DNA of 64,000 nt, from assembly GCA_003240695.1 (NCBI GenBank), contig QFNC01000012.1, forward strand, positions 9,040 to 73,039, given 5' to 3'. Below, one piece after another: positions 1 through 8,882 of the stretch. A program made the translations under genes and the position numbers. The notes beneath the pieces were generated by a model. The model saw only the letters and a program-made list of their open reading frames with translations, did not search any database and was not told the origin of the DNA. Numbering within the stretch: position 1 is the first letter of the stretch; every line of letters starts with the position of its first letter. This stretch comes from Pseudoxanthomonas suwonensis (lineage in GTDB: Bacteria; Pseudomonadota; Gammaproteobacteria; Xanthomonadales; Xanthomonadaceae).

Positions 1-1
1 G

Positions 2-826
2 ATCTTCGGGGTGGCCCCGGCCATCGCGCCGCTGATCGGCGCGTGGCTGTTGGGGCATGGCCGCTGGCCGCTGATCTTCTGGTTTCTGGTGGCCTTCGCA
101 CTGGCCGTGCTGGTCGCCGTGTGGATGCTGCTGCCCGAAACCCACCCGCCAACACGGCGTCAGCCGCTACGGGTGCCAAGCCTGTTGCGGGGCTACGCGC
201 GCATGCTCGGCAATGGCCGTTTCGTGCGCCTGGCGCTGGCCGGGGGGCTCAATTTCGCGGCCCTGTTCCTGTACATCGCTTCGGCCCCTGCATTGGTGCT
301 GGAGCATCTGCAGCTGGGCCCGGATGGCTTCGGTTGGTTCTTCATCCCCATGATCAGCGGGATGATGCTGGGCGCGTTCGTGTCCGGGCGGATGGCCGGG
401 CGCGTGGCCACCGTGCTGCAGGTGCGCATCGGTTTTGCCTGCTGCATCGCCGCGGCGGCGATCAACATGGTTTACCACACGCTGGTGGTGCCGCCGGCGG
501 TGCTGCCGACGGTGCTGCCGATCCTGCTCAATGCCTTCGGCATCGCGCTGGTGTTCCCGATTCTCACGCTGGTGATCCTGGATCTGTATCCGGAGGCGCG
601 CGGCGCCGCATCATCCCTGCAGATGTTCGTGGGCCTGCTGCTGAACACGCTGATGGCCGGCGTGGTATCGCCCTGGCTCAGTCACGACCTGAAGTGGCTG
701 TCGCTGGCGGCGGGCGTGCTGAGCCTGCTGGCCTGGCTCATCTGGCGGCTGGAACACATGCAGCGGCCGCGCGGACCCGGTGGCTACTACGAAGCCGTGG
801 GCCTGGAGCCGATCGACGAGCTGTGA
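2..826 (+). CDS. Bcr/CflA-type MFS multidrug efflux transporter, 5' end cut by window
   Basis: The frame is open from the first bases of the window, so the N-terminal half of the transporter lies outside it. About 274 residues remain, with six or so hydrophobic segments. The short GTG at position 11 is only an internal valine. The 'APAIAPLIGAWL' stretch followed by an Arg-Trp and 'LPETHP' matches the mid-protein region of Bcr/CflA drug:H+ antiporters of the major facilitator superfamily, which export small toxic compounds across the inner membrane. It ends convergently, 34 nt before the M2 peptidase stop codon. Family assignment is good; the substrate cannot be told. Confidence 0.85.
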   Translation: MFGVAPAIAPLIGAWLLGHGRWPLIFWFLVAFALAVLVAVWMLLPETHPPTRRQPLRVPSLLRGYARMLGNGRFVRLALAGGLNFAALFLYIASAPALVLEHLQLGPDGFGWFFIPMISGMMLGAFVSGRMAGRVATVLQVRIGFACCIAAAAINMVYHTLVVPPAVLPTVLPILLNAFGIALVFPILTLVILDLYPEARGAASSLQMFVGLLLNTLMAGVVSPWLSHDLKWLSLAAGVLSLLAWLIWRLEHMQRPRGPGGYYEAVGLEPIDEL

Positions 827-860
827 TCGGCTCCGGATGGCCGCGCATTGCCGCAAAGGA

Positions 861-2798
861 TCAGCTGCCCGGATTCCAGCCGCACTGCCTGCCCTGGTTC
901 TGCTGCTTCAGCCAGCCCTGCAACGGCGCGAAGTATTCCAGCACCGCGCTACCGTCCATTTTGTCGCTGCCGGTCATCTCCTTCATGGTCTGCTGCCATG
1001 GCTGGCTGGAGCCGCGCGACAGCATCGCCCAGAACTTCTCGCCGGCGGCCTTGTTGCCGTAGAAATTGCAGGTGTGCAGCGGACCGGTGTGGCCGGCCGC
1101 ATCGCACAGCGCCTTGTACATCTGGAACTGCAGGATGTGCGACAGGAAATAGCGGGTGTACGGGGTGTTGCCGGGCACGTGGTACTTGGCACCCGGGTCG
1201 AAGAAGGATTCCCCGCGCGCGGTGACCGGTGCCACGCCCTGGTAACGCGCCTTCAGCTGCCACCAGGCGGTGTTGTACTGCTCCGGCTTGATCGAACCGT
1301 CGAACACGCCCCAGCGCCAGCGGTCGATCATCAGTCCGAACGGCATGAACGACACCTTGGCCAGCGCCATGCGCATCTGCGAGTTGATCAGCGCCTCGTT
1401 GCTCGGCGTCTGCTCGCCCACCAGATTGATGGAACGCAGGTAGTCGGGCGTCATCGACAGCACGATGACATCGCCGATGGCCTCGTGGAAACCGTCGTGC
1501 GCGCCGGTCTGGAACAGCGGCGGCAGCCGGTTGTAGGCCAGGTAGTAGTACACGTGGCCCAGCTCGTGGTAGATGGTGGTGAAGTCTTCCTCGTTCGGCT
1601 TGATGCACATCTTGGTGCGCACGTCGCCGGCCATGTTCATGTCCCAGGCGCTGGCGTGGCACACCACGTCGCGGTCGCGCGGCTTGATGAACTGGGTGCG
1701 TTCCCAGTAGTTGGCCGGCAGTTTCGGCATCGCCAGCGAAGTGTAGAAATCCTGCGCCCGTTCGGTCATCTGCCGGGCCGTGGCCAGCTGCGCGGCGCGC
1801 TCGGCCTCTTCGCCGCGCTCGTTCACCGGCAACTTGGACTGACGCGCGGTCTCGGCGCTGTACAGGTCGCGGTACTGCTGCTCCAGCGCCGCGGTCACGT
1901 TCAGGTCGCCCACGCCCGGGTACGGCTGCAGGATGTCCCACAGGTTGCCCCAGTCCTGCTGCCACATGTTGCCCATCAGGTGCGCCGGCAGCAGGCCGTT
2001 CACCGAGCCCTTGCCGGGATACTTGGCTTCCAGCTTGCTGCGGGTGTAGCAGTGCAGATCCTCGTACAACGGCTTGACCTGGTTCCACAGGCGGTCGGTT
2101 TCGGCGGCGATTTCCGCCGGCGACATGTCGTAGCCGGAGCGCCACATCTCGCCGGTGTCGGCAAAGCCCAAGTCGCGGGCGCCTTCGTTCGCCAGTTCGG
2201 CAAAGCGCATGTAGTCCTGACGCATCGGCACGGCCACGCTGTGCCAGCCCTGCCAGGCGTCCAGCTGCGCGTCGTAGTCGCGGCTGTTGCGCAGCACGTC
2301 TTCCAGTTCGCCCAGCTGCCGGCACTGGCGGTTCGCGCCGTCGCCCTTGCAGTAGCTGCCGGAGCCATACATGCCTTCCATGCGCGTGGCCAGGCGGGTC
2401 AGCTCGGCCAGGTGCTCGGGGTTCTTCGGTGGCGGCATGGCGGCGCCCTGCTTCAGCAGGGTGATGGCGCGGGCGGTGTCGGCCGACATCGGCTTGCCTT
2501 CGAACCGGCGCGACTGCTCGATCCAGTCGTTCAATTTCGCCAGATAGCGCTCGTTGGCCTTGGCGGCGATCAGCTGGCTGTCGTCGTTGATGTAGGTGGA
2601 GGACAGCCACTGCGCCGAGGTCACTTCCGGATACATCGCCTTCATCTCGGCATTCACCCGGGCAATGAACTGGTCGGCGGTTTCGTTGGCCGGCACGCTG
2701 CCGGCGGCATCGGACGCGGAACGGTTGGCGGCCTGGCAGGCGGACAGGCTGATCAGGCTGGTCACGGCCAGCGCGAGCACGGTTTGGCGGCAGAACAT
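861..2798 (-). CDS. M2 family metallopeptidase (peptidyl-dipeptidase A / ACE-like lipoprotein)
   Basis: A 645-residue protein with a lipoprotein signal peptide; the lipobox ends in LSAC, with the modified cysteine at residue 21. It should therefore sit in an envelope membrane facing the periplasm. Near residue 410 the zinc motif HELGH is followed about 20 residues later by EAIGD, which supplies the third (Glu) ligand. This spacing is the signature of peptidase family M2, the bacterial relatives of angiotensin-converting enzyme, which release C-terminal dipeptides from oligopeptides. Length fits secreted bacterial M2 enzymes. It is divergent from the DMT transporter gene and shares a 90-nt intergenic region with it. 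Role: probably periplasmic peptide processing or nutrition. Confidence 0.93.
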   Translation of the reverse strand: MFCRQTVLALAVTSLISLSACQAANRSASDAAGSVPANETADQFIARVNAEMKAMYPEVTSAQWLSSTYINDDSQLIAAKANERYLAKLNDWIEQSRRFEGKPMSADTARAITLLKQGAAMPPPKNPEHLAELTRLATRMEGMYGSGSYCKGDGANRQCRQLGELEDVLRNSRDYDAQLDAWQGWHSVAVPMRQDYMRFAELANEGARDLGFADTGEMWRSGYDMSPAEIAAETDRLWNQVKPLYEDLHCYTRSKLEAKYPGKGSVNGLLPAHLMGNMWQQDWGNLWDILQPYPGVGDLNVTAALEQQYRDLYSAETARQSKLPVNERGEEAERAAQLATARQMTERAQDFYTSLAMPKLPANYWERTQFIKPRDRDVVCHASAWDMNMAGDVRTKMCIKPNEEDFTTIYHELGHVYYYLAYNRLPPLFQTGAHDGFHEAIGDVIVLSMTPDYLRSINLVGEQTPSNEALINSQMRMALAKVSFMPFGLMIDRWRWGVFDGSIKPEQYNTAWWQLKARYQGVAPVTARGESFFDPGAKYHVPGNTPYTRYFLSHILQFQMYKALCDAAGHTGPLHTCNFYGNKAAGEKFWAMLSRGSSQPWQQTMKEMTGSDKMDGSAVLEYFAPLQGWLKQQNQGRQCGWNPGS

Positions 2799-2914
2799 GG
2801 GCTTCCCTCGAAGAGGCGCTGGGCCGGAATGGAACCGGGAATTCTAGTGGATCGCACGCGAGGCGGTTCTGCTGCGGTGCAGTAGACTGCATGATTCGAC
2901 CGACAGGGACACCG

Positions 2915-3811
2915 ATGACTTCCGTCCAACGGGGCGTGCTGCTGGGGCTGGGCGCCTATGCCGCGTATTCGGTCAGCGATGCCTTCATCAAGTTGCTGCA
3001 TGGCAGCGTGCCGCTGTTCCAGCTGCTGTTCCTGGGTGCGGCACTGGGTTTGCTGGCATTGCCATTGGTCAAGCGCGACGGCGAGCGCTGGTCGGACGTG
3101 TGGCGGCCGCGGCGCAAGGCCATCTGGTGGCTGCGGGTGCTGGCCGGGGTGGTGAACAGCCTGGGGGCGCTGGTGGCTTTCACCCATCTGCCGATGGCCG
3201 AAGCCTTCGCGCTGATCTTTCTCATGCCGCTGTTCGTCACCCTGCTGTCGGTGCTGGTGCTGCGCGAACACGTGGGCTGGCGGCGCTGGAGTGCAGTCGT
3301 GCTGGGCTTTGCCGGCGTGCTGGTGGTGCTGCGCCCGGGCCTGCGCGAATTGCACTGGGGGCATGCCGGCGCCATCACGTGCGGGCTGGCGGGCGCCTGC
3401 GGGGTCATCCTGATGCGCAAGGCCGGCAACGCCGAATCGCGGCTGACGCTGTACAGCAATCACCTGGTCGGCAACGTGCTGATCGCCGCCGTGGCCATGC
3501 TGCCGGACATGGTCTGGCTGACGCCGCAGCAATGGGCCTGGGTGCTGGGCTACGGGCTGCTGTCGGCGCTGGGCGGCGTGTTGCTGATGCAGGCCACCCT
3601 GCAGACCGCGGTGAACCACGTCGCACCCACCCAATACAGCCAGATGCTCTGGGCGGTGCTGCTGGGACGCTGGCTGTTCCAGGACCGGCTGGATGCGCTG
3701 GCCTGGCTGGGCATCGGCATCATCGTCGGTACCGGGCTGTTCACCCTCATCCGCGAGGAACACGTGACCGGCTGGTGGCATCGCATCCGCATGCTGCTGC
3801 CGAATCAGTGA
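2915..3811 (+). CDS. DMT superfamily (EamA/RhaT) transporter
   Basis: Ten predicted membrane segments form two EamA repeats. The internal GV(L/I)VVLRPG-type sequence at the end of the first repeat is typical of drug/metabolite transporters (RhaT/EamA, 10-TMS family). An in-frame ATG at 2891 would add eight residues (MIRPTGTP) that are not hydrophobic. I prefer 2915 because the protein then begins directly at the first membrane helix and AGGGAC lies just upstream, though that spacing is short. The total of 298 residues is normal for the family. Substrate unknown. A TAGACT box at 2883-2888 could be its -10 element. Confidence 0.88.
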   Translation: MTSVQRGVLLGLGAYAAYSVSDAFIKLLHGSVPLFQLLFLGAALGLLALPLVKRDGERWSDVWRPRRKAIWWLRVLAGVVNSLGALVAFTHLPMAEAFALIFLMPLFVTLLSVLVLREHVGWRRWSAVVLGFAGVLVVLRPGLRELHWGHAGAITCGLAGACGVILMRKAGNAESRLTLYSNHLVGNVLIAAVAMLPDMVWLTPQQWAWVLGYGLLSALGGVLLMQATLQTAVNHVAPTQYSQMLWAVLLGRWLFQDRLDALAWLGIGIIVGTGLFTLIREEHVTGWWHRIRMLLPNQ

Positions 3812-3840
3812 TCGGTTGTCCATGCGCTGCGAGGACGGCC

Positions 3841-4430
3841 TCATGGATGACCGATGAAGACCCGCTGCCGGAAGTGACGCGGCGCTTCCAGTTCGGTGAC
3901 GATGAAATCGTCGACCTCGTCGCACTGGATCTGCGACAACTGCAGTTGCGGCGGGCTGCTGGTGTGCGCCTGCAGCGGTCCGCTGACCGGCTTGTCGGAA
4001 AACGGCGCCGGACGCACGACGGTCCAGTCCAGATCGCTGCCTGCAATCAGGGCTTCCTGCCGGTTCTTGTCGTCGTACATGCGCTGGTGAACAACGGGAA
4101 GATGATCCGGTTGTCTAGCATGCCGCCGTGCCCGCGACTGTCGCCGGCACCGACGCCAGTCACGGCGACCAGGCGCCGCACGCCTTCATCGCGCATGGCC
4201 TGGATCATCGCGGCAGTGGCATCCCAAAAGACCGTGGTGGCACGCAGCGAATGCACGCCCAGGGCGAATACCACGGCATCGACGCCGACATGGAATGCGG
4301 TCATGCGCGCCGCATCGGCGGGCTCGAAGACATGCAGCTCGGGCTTGCCCTGCCAGCGCGCCAGCCTGTCGCCGAGAACCGCGATCCGGCAAGGATGTTC
4401 GCTCATCTGCACTTGCTCCGGGTACGCCAA
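3841..4430 (-). pseudogene. decayed NAD(P)-binding (NmrA/YwnB-like SDR) oxidoreductase
   Basis: Two minus-strand frames together spell one atypical short-chain reductase. The N-terminal part (4430 to about 4085) carries 'VAVTGVGAGDSRGHGG', the core of NAD(P)H-binding YwnB/NmrA-like proteins. The C-terminal part (about 4088 to 3841) continues with 'KNRQEALIAGSDLDWTVVRP', the next conserved block, one frame away. The junction is at about 4080-4092, and translation in the first frame stops at 4047. In addition the N-terminus jumps from 'RIAVLG' straight to 'DRLARWQGKPELHVFEPADA'. The GxxGxxG cofactor loop and some 25 flanking residues are missing. Two independent lesions argue for a genuine pseudogene rather than a sequencing slip. 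Confidence 0.75.
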
Positions 4431-4434
4431 TGCA

Positions 4435-4959
4435 TCATGCCGCAGCGGCAGACGGCTGGATCAAGCGCCGTTGCGCATCCACCAGGCCGCGCGCCTGCAG
4501 CTCCTGCCAGGCATCGTCTGCATCGTGCTCGGCATAGGCCAGCGCGCAGCCCAGGCGGAAGGTATAGCCCCAGGCGTCCATGTCCGCAGCGATGCGCTGG
4601 CGGCCGACGCCGGGCAGGGCATCGGCCAGCAGCAGCTGCAGCACGCACACCGCATCCTCCTCGGCGATGGAATCGGTGGCGTCGGTGTGCACCAGCGCAC
4701 GCCGTTCGGGCGGCAGCACGATGAGATGGCCGGCCTCGTGCAGCAGCGAATGCACCGGCGTATCGACACGAGCGTATACCGTGGTGCCGATCAGGCCGGC
4801 TTCGCACTCACCCCAGTAGCTGCCGGGGATCGGCTCGCCGTCCGGCACGGCGGACAGGGTCAGGCCGTACCGGACCAGCAGGTCGGCGGCATCGGCCCAG
4901 CGGATGTCGGCCAGGCGCAGCACGTCGGCGGTTGCCGGCACGTCAGCGGGGGACGGCAT
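4435..4959 (-). CDS. uncharacterised protein with HEAGH zinc-protease motif
   Basis: A 174-residue soluble protein without a signal peptide. The clearest feature is 'LLHEAGHLIVLPPERR' around residues 73-88, an HExxH motif as found in zincin metallopeptidases. An acidic stretch (SIAEEDAVC) about 20 residues later could supply a third ligand. The remainder is Ala/Leu-rich and I do not recognise the family. It ends close to the pseudogene start (4430) and begins 22 nt after the minE stop, so it may be transcribed with the min genes. A protease function is inferred from the motif alone; it could equally be a structural or toxin-antitoxin-like zinc protein. Confidence 0.8.
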   Translation of the reverse strand: MPSPADVPATADVLRLADIRWADAADLLVRYGLTLSAVPDGEPIPGSYWGECEAGLIGTTVYARVDTPVHSLLHEAGHLIVLPPERRALVHTDATDSIAEEDAVCVLQLLLADALPGVGRQRIAADMDAWGYTFRLGCALAYAEHDADDAWQELQARGLVDAQRRLIQPSAAAA

Positions 4960-4980
4960 CGCGCAGGACCGCTGCCACCA

Positions 4981-5244
4981 TCAGCCTGCAGCGGAACGCG
5001 CGTCCGGCAGGGCCACGGAAATGTCCAGCACGTCGTGCTCGCCGTCCTTGATCACGTCCACCTTCACCGCATCCACGTCCACGTTCACGTACTTGCGGAT
5101 CACTTCCAGCAGCTCGCGCTGCAGCAGCGGCAGATAGTCCGGGCCGCCGCGGGTGGACCGTTCCTGCGCGATGATGATCTGCAGGCGGTTCTTGGCGGTT
5201 TCGGCGGTGGTGGACTTGGCTTTCAGGAAATCGAACAGGCCCAT
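4981..5244 (-). CDS. minE: cell division topological specificity factor MinE
   Basis: The 87-residue product matches MinE in length and pattern. An amphipathic N-terminus ([10 protein letters not shown]) targets the membrane, followed by the MinD-stimulating segment '[14 protein letters not shown]' and a C-terminal dimerisation domain. MinE triggers MinD ATP hydrolysis, driving the pole-to-pole oscillation that keeps Z-ring assembly at midcell. It follows minD after a 5-nt gap and is the third min gene in the operon. The C-terminus (residues DARSAAG) is short and not conserved. Confidence 0.97.
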   Translation of the reverse strand: MGLFDFLKAKSTTAETAKNRLQIIIAQERSTRGGPDYLPLLQRELLEVIRKYVNVDVDAVKVDVIKDGEHDVLDISVALPDARSAAG

Positions 5245-5249
5245 GGTCG

Positions 5250-6059
5250 TCAGCCTCCGAACAGTTTGCTGAAGAAGCCTTTCTTCTCGGCCTGGACGAA
5301 GCGCATCGGCCGTTCCTCGCCCAGCAGGCGGGCCACGGCGTCGTCGTAGGCCTGGCCGGCCGGCGACAATTCGGTCAGAATCACCGGTTCGCCCTTGTTG
5401 GAGGCGTTCAGCACGTCGCCTGATTCGGGGATCACGCCGATGGTCTTCAGGCCCAGCACTTCTTCCACGTCCTTCACGCTGAGCATCTCGCCGCTGTCCA
5501 CCCGCGACGGGTTGTAGCGGGTCAGCAGCAGGTGTTCCTTCAGCCGCTGGCCGCTTTCGGCGCGGCGGGTCTTGGAGGACAACAGGCCCAGGATGCGGTC
5601 GGAGTCGCGCACCGACGACACCTCCGGATTCACCACCACCACCGCCTGGTCGGCGAAGTACATGGCGAGGAAGGCGCCCTTCTCGATGCCGGCCGGCGAG
5701 TCGCAGATGATGTACTCGAAGCCGTCGGCGTCCAGGTCGCGCAGCACCTTCTCCACGCCTTCCAGAGTCAGCGCGTCCTTGTCGCGGGTCTGCGAGGCGG
5801 CCAGCACGTACAGGGTGTCGAAGCGCTTGTCCTTGATCAGCGCCTGCTTCAGCGAGGCCTCGCCCTGCACCACGTTCACGAAGTCGTACACCACGCGGCG
5901 CTCGCAGCCCATGATCAGGTCCAGGTTGCGCAGGCCCACGTCGAAATCGATCACCGCCACGCGTTTGCCGCGCCGGGCCAGTCCGGTGGCGATGCTGGCG
6001 CTGGTGGTGGTCTTGCCCACGCCGCCCTTGCCCGAGGTGACTACGATGATTTCAGCCAA
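5250..6059 (-). CDS. minD: septum site-determining ATPase MinD
   Basis: The deviant Walker A motif '[10 protein letters not shown]' sits near the N-terminus, followed by '[14 protein letters not shown]' and 'DSPAGIE', all diagnostic of MinD. The C-terminal amphipathic helix ends in 'FFSKLFGG', which anchors ATP-bound MinD to the membrane. I chose the TTG at 6059. It gives [13 protein letters not shown], the standard MinD start, a 269-residue protein, and a GGAG seven bases upstream. The longer frame from 6086 adds nine residues with no counterpart. MinD recruits MinC to inhibit FtsZ and is released by MinE. Its order is minC-minD-minE. Confidence 0.97.
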   Translation of the reverse strand: MAEIIVVTSGKGGVGKTTTSASIATGLARRGKRVAVIDFDVGLRNLDLIMGCERRVVYDFVNVVQGEASLKQALIKDKRFDTLYVLAASQTRDKDALTLEGVEKVLRDLDADGFEYIICDSPAGIEKGAFLAMYFADQAVVVVNPEVSSVRDSDRILGLLSSKTRRAESGQRLKEHLLLTRYNPSRVDSGEMLSVKDVEEVLGLKTIGVIPESGDVLNASNKGEPVILTELSPAGQAYDDAVARLLGEERPMRFVQAEKKGFFSKLFGG

Positions 6060-6111
6060 TGTCGTTCTCCAACAGAAAGAAACCACTGCCAGAGGCAGTG
6101 CGGGGGAAGGG

Positions 6112-6885
6112 TCAATACAGTTGCGCGAACTTCAGTTCGTCGCGTTCCAGCCACACCTGCACCGGTTTTCCGTGCAGCTGCGCCGGGATGTCGTCGAGCA
6201 CCTTGTAGTGCCCGGCAATGGCCACCAGTTCGGCATGGAACTCGCGGCAGAAGATGCGCGCGCGTTCGTGTCCCTGCGCGCCGGCCAGGGCGCGTCCGCG
6301 CAGCGGACCGTACACGTGGATCGAGCCGTCGGCGATCACCTCGGCGCCTGCGCCCACGGCGGTCAGCACGGTCAGGTCGCGCCCATCGGCATACAGTTGC
6401 TGGCCCGAACGCACCGGCGCGGTCTGGATCAGGCCAGGACGCGTCTCGCCGCCGGTTGCCGGCGCAGCGACCGGGGCAGGGGGCGCGGCCGGTGCAGGCG
6501 CGCTGTCGCCTGCAGCCGATGATGTGTTGGGGTTGCCGTACTGTTCGCGAAACTTGGCCAGCAGCGGCAGGCCCAATTCCGTGGCCAGGCGTGCATTCTC
6601 GGCGGCGCCGTAGGCCAGCGCCACCGGCAGCACGCCGGCATCGCGCAGGGCGAGCATCAGGCTGGCGGCGGTTTCGCGGTCGGGCAGCTGCGACAGTGCC
6701 CCGAAATCCACCACCACGGCGGCACGCGCGAACAGGTTCGGCGCGCGCTGCACGCGCTCGCGCATTTCCCCGGCCAACCGGTCGATGTCCAGCGTGCGGA
6801 TGCGCAGGTTGGCGATGCCGACCTGCCCGATCTTCAACTCGCCGGCCTGTTCCAGGCTGGCGTCGGCCACGGGGGCGGGACTCAT
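6112..6885 (-). CDS. minC: septum site-determining protein MinC
   Basis: 257 residues: an N-terminal FtsZ-inhibiting domain ('LFARAAVVVDFGAL'), an Ala/Pro-rich linker of about 30 residues, and a C-terminal beta-helix domain with 'ADGSIHVYGPLRGRALAG', the conserved MinD-binding and dimerisation block. The start at 6885 gives MSPAPVADAS. Its ATG overlaps the TGA of the preceding acetyltransferase (ATGA, 6882-6885), so the two are probably translationally coupled. MinC blocks FtsZ polymerisation away from midcell when recruited by MinD. Confidence 0.96.
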   Translation of the reverse strand: MSPAPVADASLEQAGELKIGQVGIANLRIRTLDIDRLAGEMRERVQRAPNLFARAAVVVDFGALSQLPDRETAASLMLALRDAGVLPVALAYGAAENARLATELGLPLLAKFREQYGNPNTSSAAGDSAPAPAAPPAPVAAPATGGETRPGLIQTAPVRSGQQLYADGRDLTVLTAVGAGAEVIADGSIHVYGPLRGRALAGAQGHERARIFCREFHAELVAIAGHYKVLDDIPAQLHGKPVQVWLERDELKFAQLY

Positions 6886-7502
6886 GCGCCGGTTCCTGCC
6901 AGCGGGACCGGCTGATCCTGCGTCGCTGCGTGTGCGGTGGCCGTGCGCGGCCGCTGTATCCAGTGCACGTCCGGCAGATCGGCGCCGTAGGTCTCGCGGA
7001 CCCAGGGATAGCTGCACATCGGCTTCATCAGCATGGCGGCGCGCAGATCGGTTTCGGGCATGGCATGCTGGCCGACCTCGCGGAAGCCGAAGCTGCCATG
7101 GAACAGCAGCACCATGTCGGTGCCGCTGTCCAGGAACACCTCGCAGGCGAGTTGCGGATGACGCAGGTCCGCGTAGCTCTGCACATCGGCGTAGAACGCG
7201 CGGCCCATGCCGCCGCCACGGCGACGGCTGGCCACCACGATGCGGTCGATGTAGAAGAAGTCCGGGTAGCGCTCGCGGAACCAGCGAAAATTGCTGCTGT
7301 CGTGCTCCGACTCCGGCCCGAAACCGACCAGGAAGCCGGCCAGATTGCCATCGCGTTCGGCGACGCGGAAATAGTCGGCAGTGTCATGGAAGCGGCGGAT
7401 GCGGGCGGCATCCAGCGGCAGGATGGCCGGGCCGGCGGCATTGTTCAGGGCCAGGATGGAATCCAGCTCGTGCTCGCGCACGTCGCGGATGGCGATCGGC
7501 AT
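6882..7502 (-). CDS. GNAT family N-acetyltransferase
   Basis: The 206-residue product begins MPIAIRDVREHELD. It contains the GNAT core, including a conserved 'YIDRIVVASRRRGGGMGRAF' acetyl-CoA pyrophosphate-binding block (R/QxxGxG/A type, here RRGGGMG). The length suits a single-domain acetyltransferase. It is the first gene of the apparent GNAT-minC-minD-minE operon and overlaps minC by four bases. Acceptor substrate unknown. The upstream 60 nt hold a terminator-like hairpin (separate entry), suggesting transcription reading into this gene is conditional. Confidence 0.88.
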   Translation of the reverse strand: MPIAIRDVREHELDSILALNNAAGPAILPLDAARIRRFHDTADYFRVAERDGNLAGFLVGFGPESEHDSSNFRWFRERYPDFFYIDRIVVASRRRGGGMGRAFYADVQSYADLRHPQLACEVFLDSGTDMVLLFHGSFGFREVGQHAMPETDLRAAMLMKPMCSYPWVRETYGADLPDVHWIQRPRTATAHAATQDQPVPLAGTGA

Positions 7503-7533
7503 GCAGCTCTCACTCCGTGGCGGATCAATGACG

Positions 7534-7562
7534 AAAAACCCGTGCGCAGCAACGCACACGGG
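7534..7562 (-). terminator. intrinsic terminator-like hairpin in the leader of the GNAT-min operon
   Basis: On the minus strand a 9-bp stem (CCCGTGTGC paired with GCGCACGGG, one G-T wobble) with a 6-nt loop is followed directly by five T residues. It points towards the GNAT gene and ends 31 nt before its start codon. No complete minus-strand gene lies upstream, because the histidine kinase is divergent. The hairpin therefore either ends a short leader transcript (attenuator) or shields the min operon from antisense transcription. The structure is seen; the function is inferred. Confidence 0.55.
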
Positions 7563-7655
7563 CACATTATTGCATGGCTCGCTTGGTCCCACTGGAGCAT
7601 TGCAGCATGACCTCCGGCCTGCGCACGGGTGCGGTTCAGGGCCTACCATGCCGGA

Positions 7656-8882
7656 ATGAGCGAGCGTTTCACCCCGACCCAACTGCTGCGGTTCGCCGGC
7701 CTGTTCATCTGGGCCACGATCGGTCTGCCGCTGTGGCTGCTCAGCCATGCCCAACCCGGCGATGCAAGCGGAGGAGATCTCCCGCAGCCTGCCGAAGCCA
7801 TCGGCTTCGAGCCTTGGGTGGTCTGGCTGGTGGCCGGCGCCAGCTACGCCTGGCTGACCCGGGCGCTGGGCGTGCGCCAGACGCGCTGGGCGGACTACGT
7901 GCTGCTGGCCGTGCTGGTGGCGAGCGCTGTCAGCCTGAGCCACTTCACCGCCAGCGGCCTGGGCAGTCTGCTGCTGATGGTCGCTGCCTGCGTGTTGCCC
8001 TGGCTGCTGCCGCTGTCGCTGGGCGTGGCCGTGCTGGCGATCAGCGAACTGGTGATCGTGCCGGTGTACATGCGCGGCGTGGGCATGTCGCTGGTCGAAG
8101 CACTGATGCAGGCGATGGTGTACTTGGGCGTGACCGGGTTCGTGTTCGCGACCAGCCTGGTGGCGCGGCAGCAGGCGCATGCGCGGGAGGAACAGCGCCG
8201 TTTGAATGCCGAACTGCGCGCCACCCGCGCGCTGCTGGCCGAAAGCGTGCGCGTGAACGAACGCACCCGCATCGCCCGCGAACTGCACGACCTGCTGGGG
8301 CATCATCTCACCGCGCTCAGCATGAACCTGGAAGTGGCCGGGCACCTGACCCAGGGCTCCGCCCAGGAACACGTGACCCAGGCGCACACGCTGGCCAAGC
8401 TGCTGCTGTCGGACGTGCGCGAGGCGGTCAGCCAGCTGCGCGACAGCGACGCGATCGACATGGCCGCGTCGCTGCGGTTGCTGGCCGGCAACGTGCCGAA
8501 TCTGGACATCGACATGACCATGCCGGATCCCTTCACCCTCGACGACGCCGAGCTGGCGCACGTGATCCTGCGCTGCACCCAGGAAATCATCACCAATACC
8601 ATCCGCCACGCCCAGGCCACGTCGCTGCGGCTGCACTACGTCCGCGATGCCGACGGCATCGGCCTGCAGGCCCGCGATGATGGCCGCGGCAGTGCGGAAG
8701 TGCCATCCGGCAATGGCCTGCGCGGCATGCGCGAGCGCGTGCAGGCGCGTGGCGGGCGGATGACCGTCGACACCAGTCCCGGCGCCGGCTTCGCGCTGGC
8801 GTTGTGGATTCCCCATGCGCCGATGCCGGCGGTGACCGCCGTTCCGGCACCCACACGCCCTGCGGGGCAGGAGGCTTCATGA
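7656..8882 (+). CDS. two-component sensor histidine kinase (HisKA_3, DesK/NarX-like)
   Basis: 408 residues from the ATG at 7656. About five or six hydrophobic segments in the first 170 residues form a membrane sensor. A HisKA_3 dimerisation domain follows with 'RIARELHDLLGHHL', the phosphoacceptor being His211. The HATPase_c domain carries 'ARDDGRG' (G1 box) and 'GNGLRGMRERV' (G2 box). An in-frame ATG at 7629 would add nine residues without support. The stop overlaps the response regulator start (ATGA, 8879-8882), so the two are partners. With no extracytoplasmic domain, the stimulus is probably membrane-linked; it is not known. Confidence 0.93.
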   Translation: MSERFTPTQLLRFAGLFIWATIGLPLWLLSHAQPGDASGGDLPQPAEAIGFEPWVVWLVAGASYAWLTRALGVRQTRWADYVLLAVLVASAVSLSHFTASGLGSLLLMVAACVLPWLLPLSLGVAVLAISELVIVPVYMRGVGMSLVEALMQAMVYLGVTGFVFATSLVARQQAHAREEQRRLNAELRATRALLAESVRVNERTRIARELHDLLGHHLTALSMNLEVAGHLTQGSAQEHVTQAHTLAKLLLSDVREAVSQLRDSDAIDMAASLRLLAGNVPNLDIDMTMPDPFTLDDAELAHVILRCTQEIITNTIRHAQATSLRLHYVRDADGIGLQARDDGRGSAEVPSGNGLRGMRERVQARGGRMTVDTSPGAGFALALWIPHAPMPAVTAVPAPTRPAGQEAS

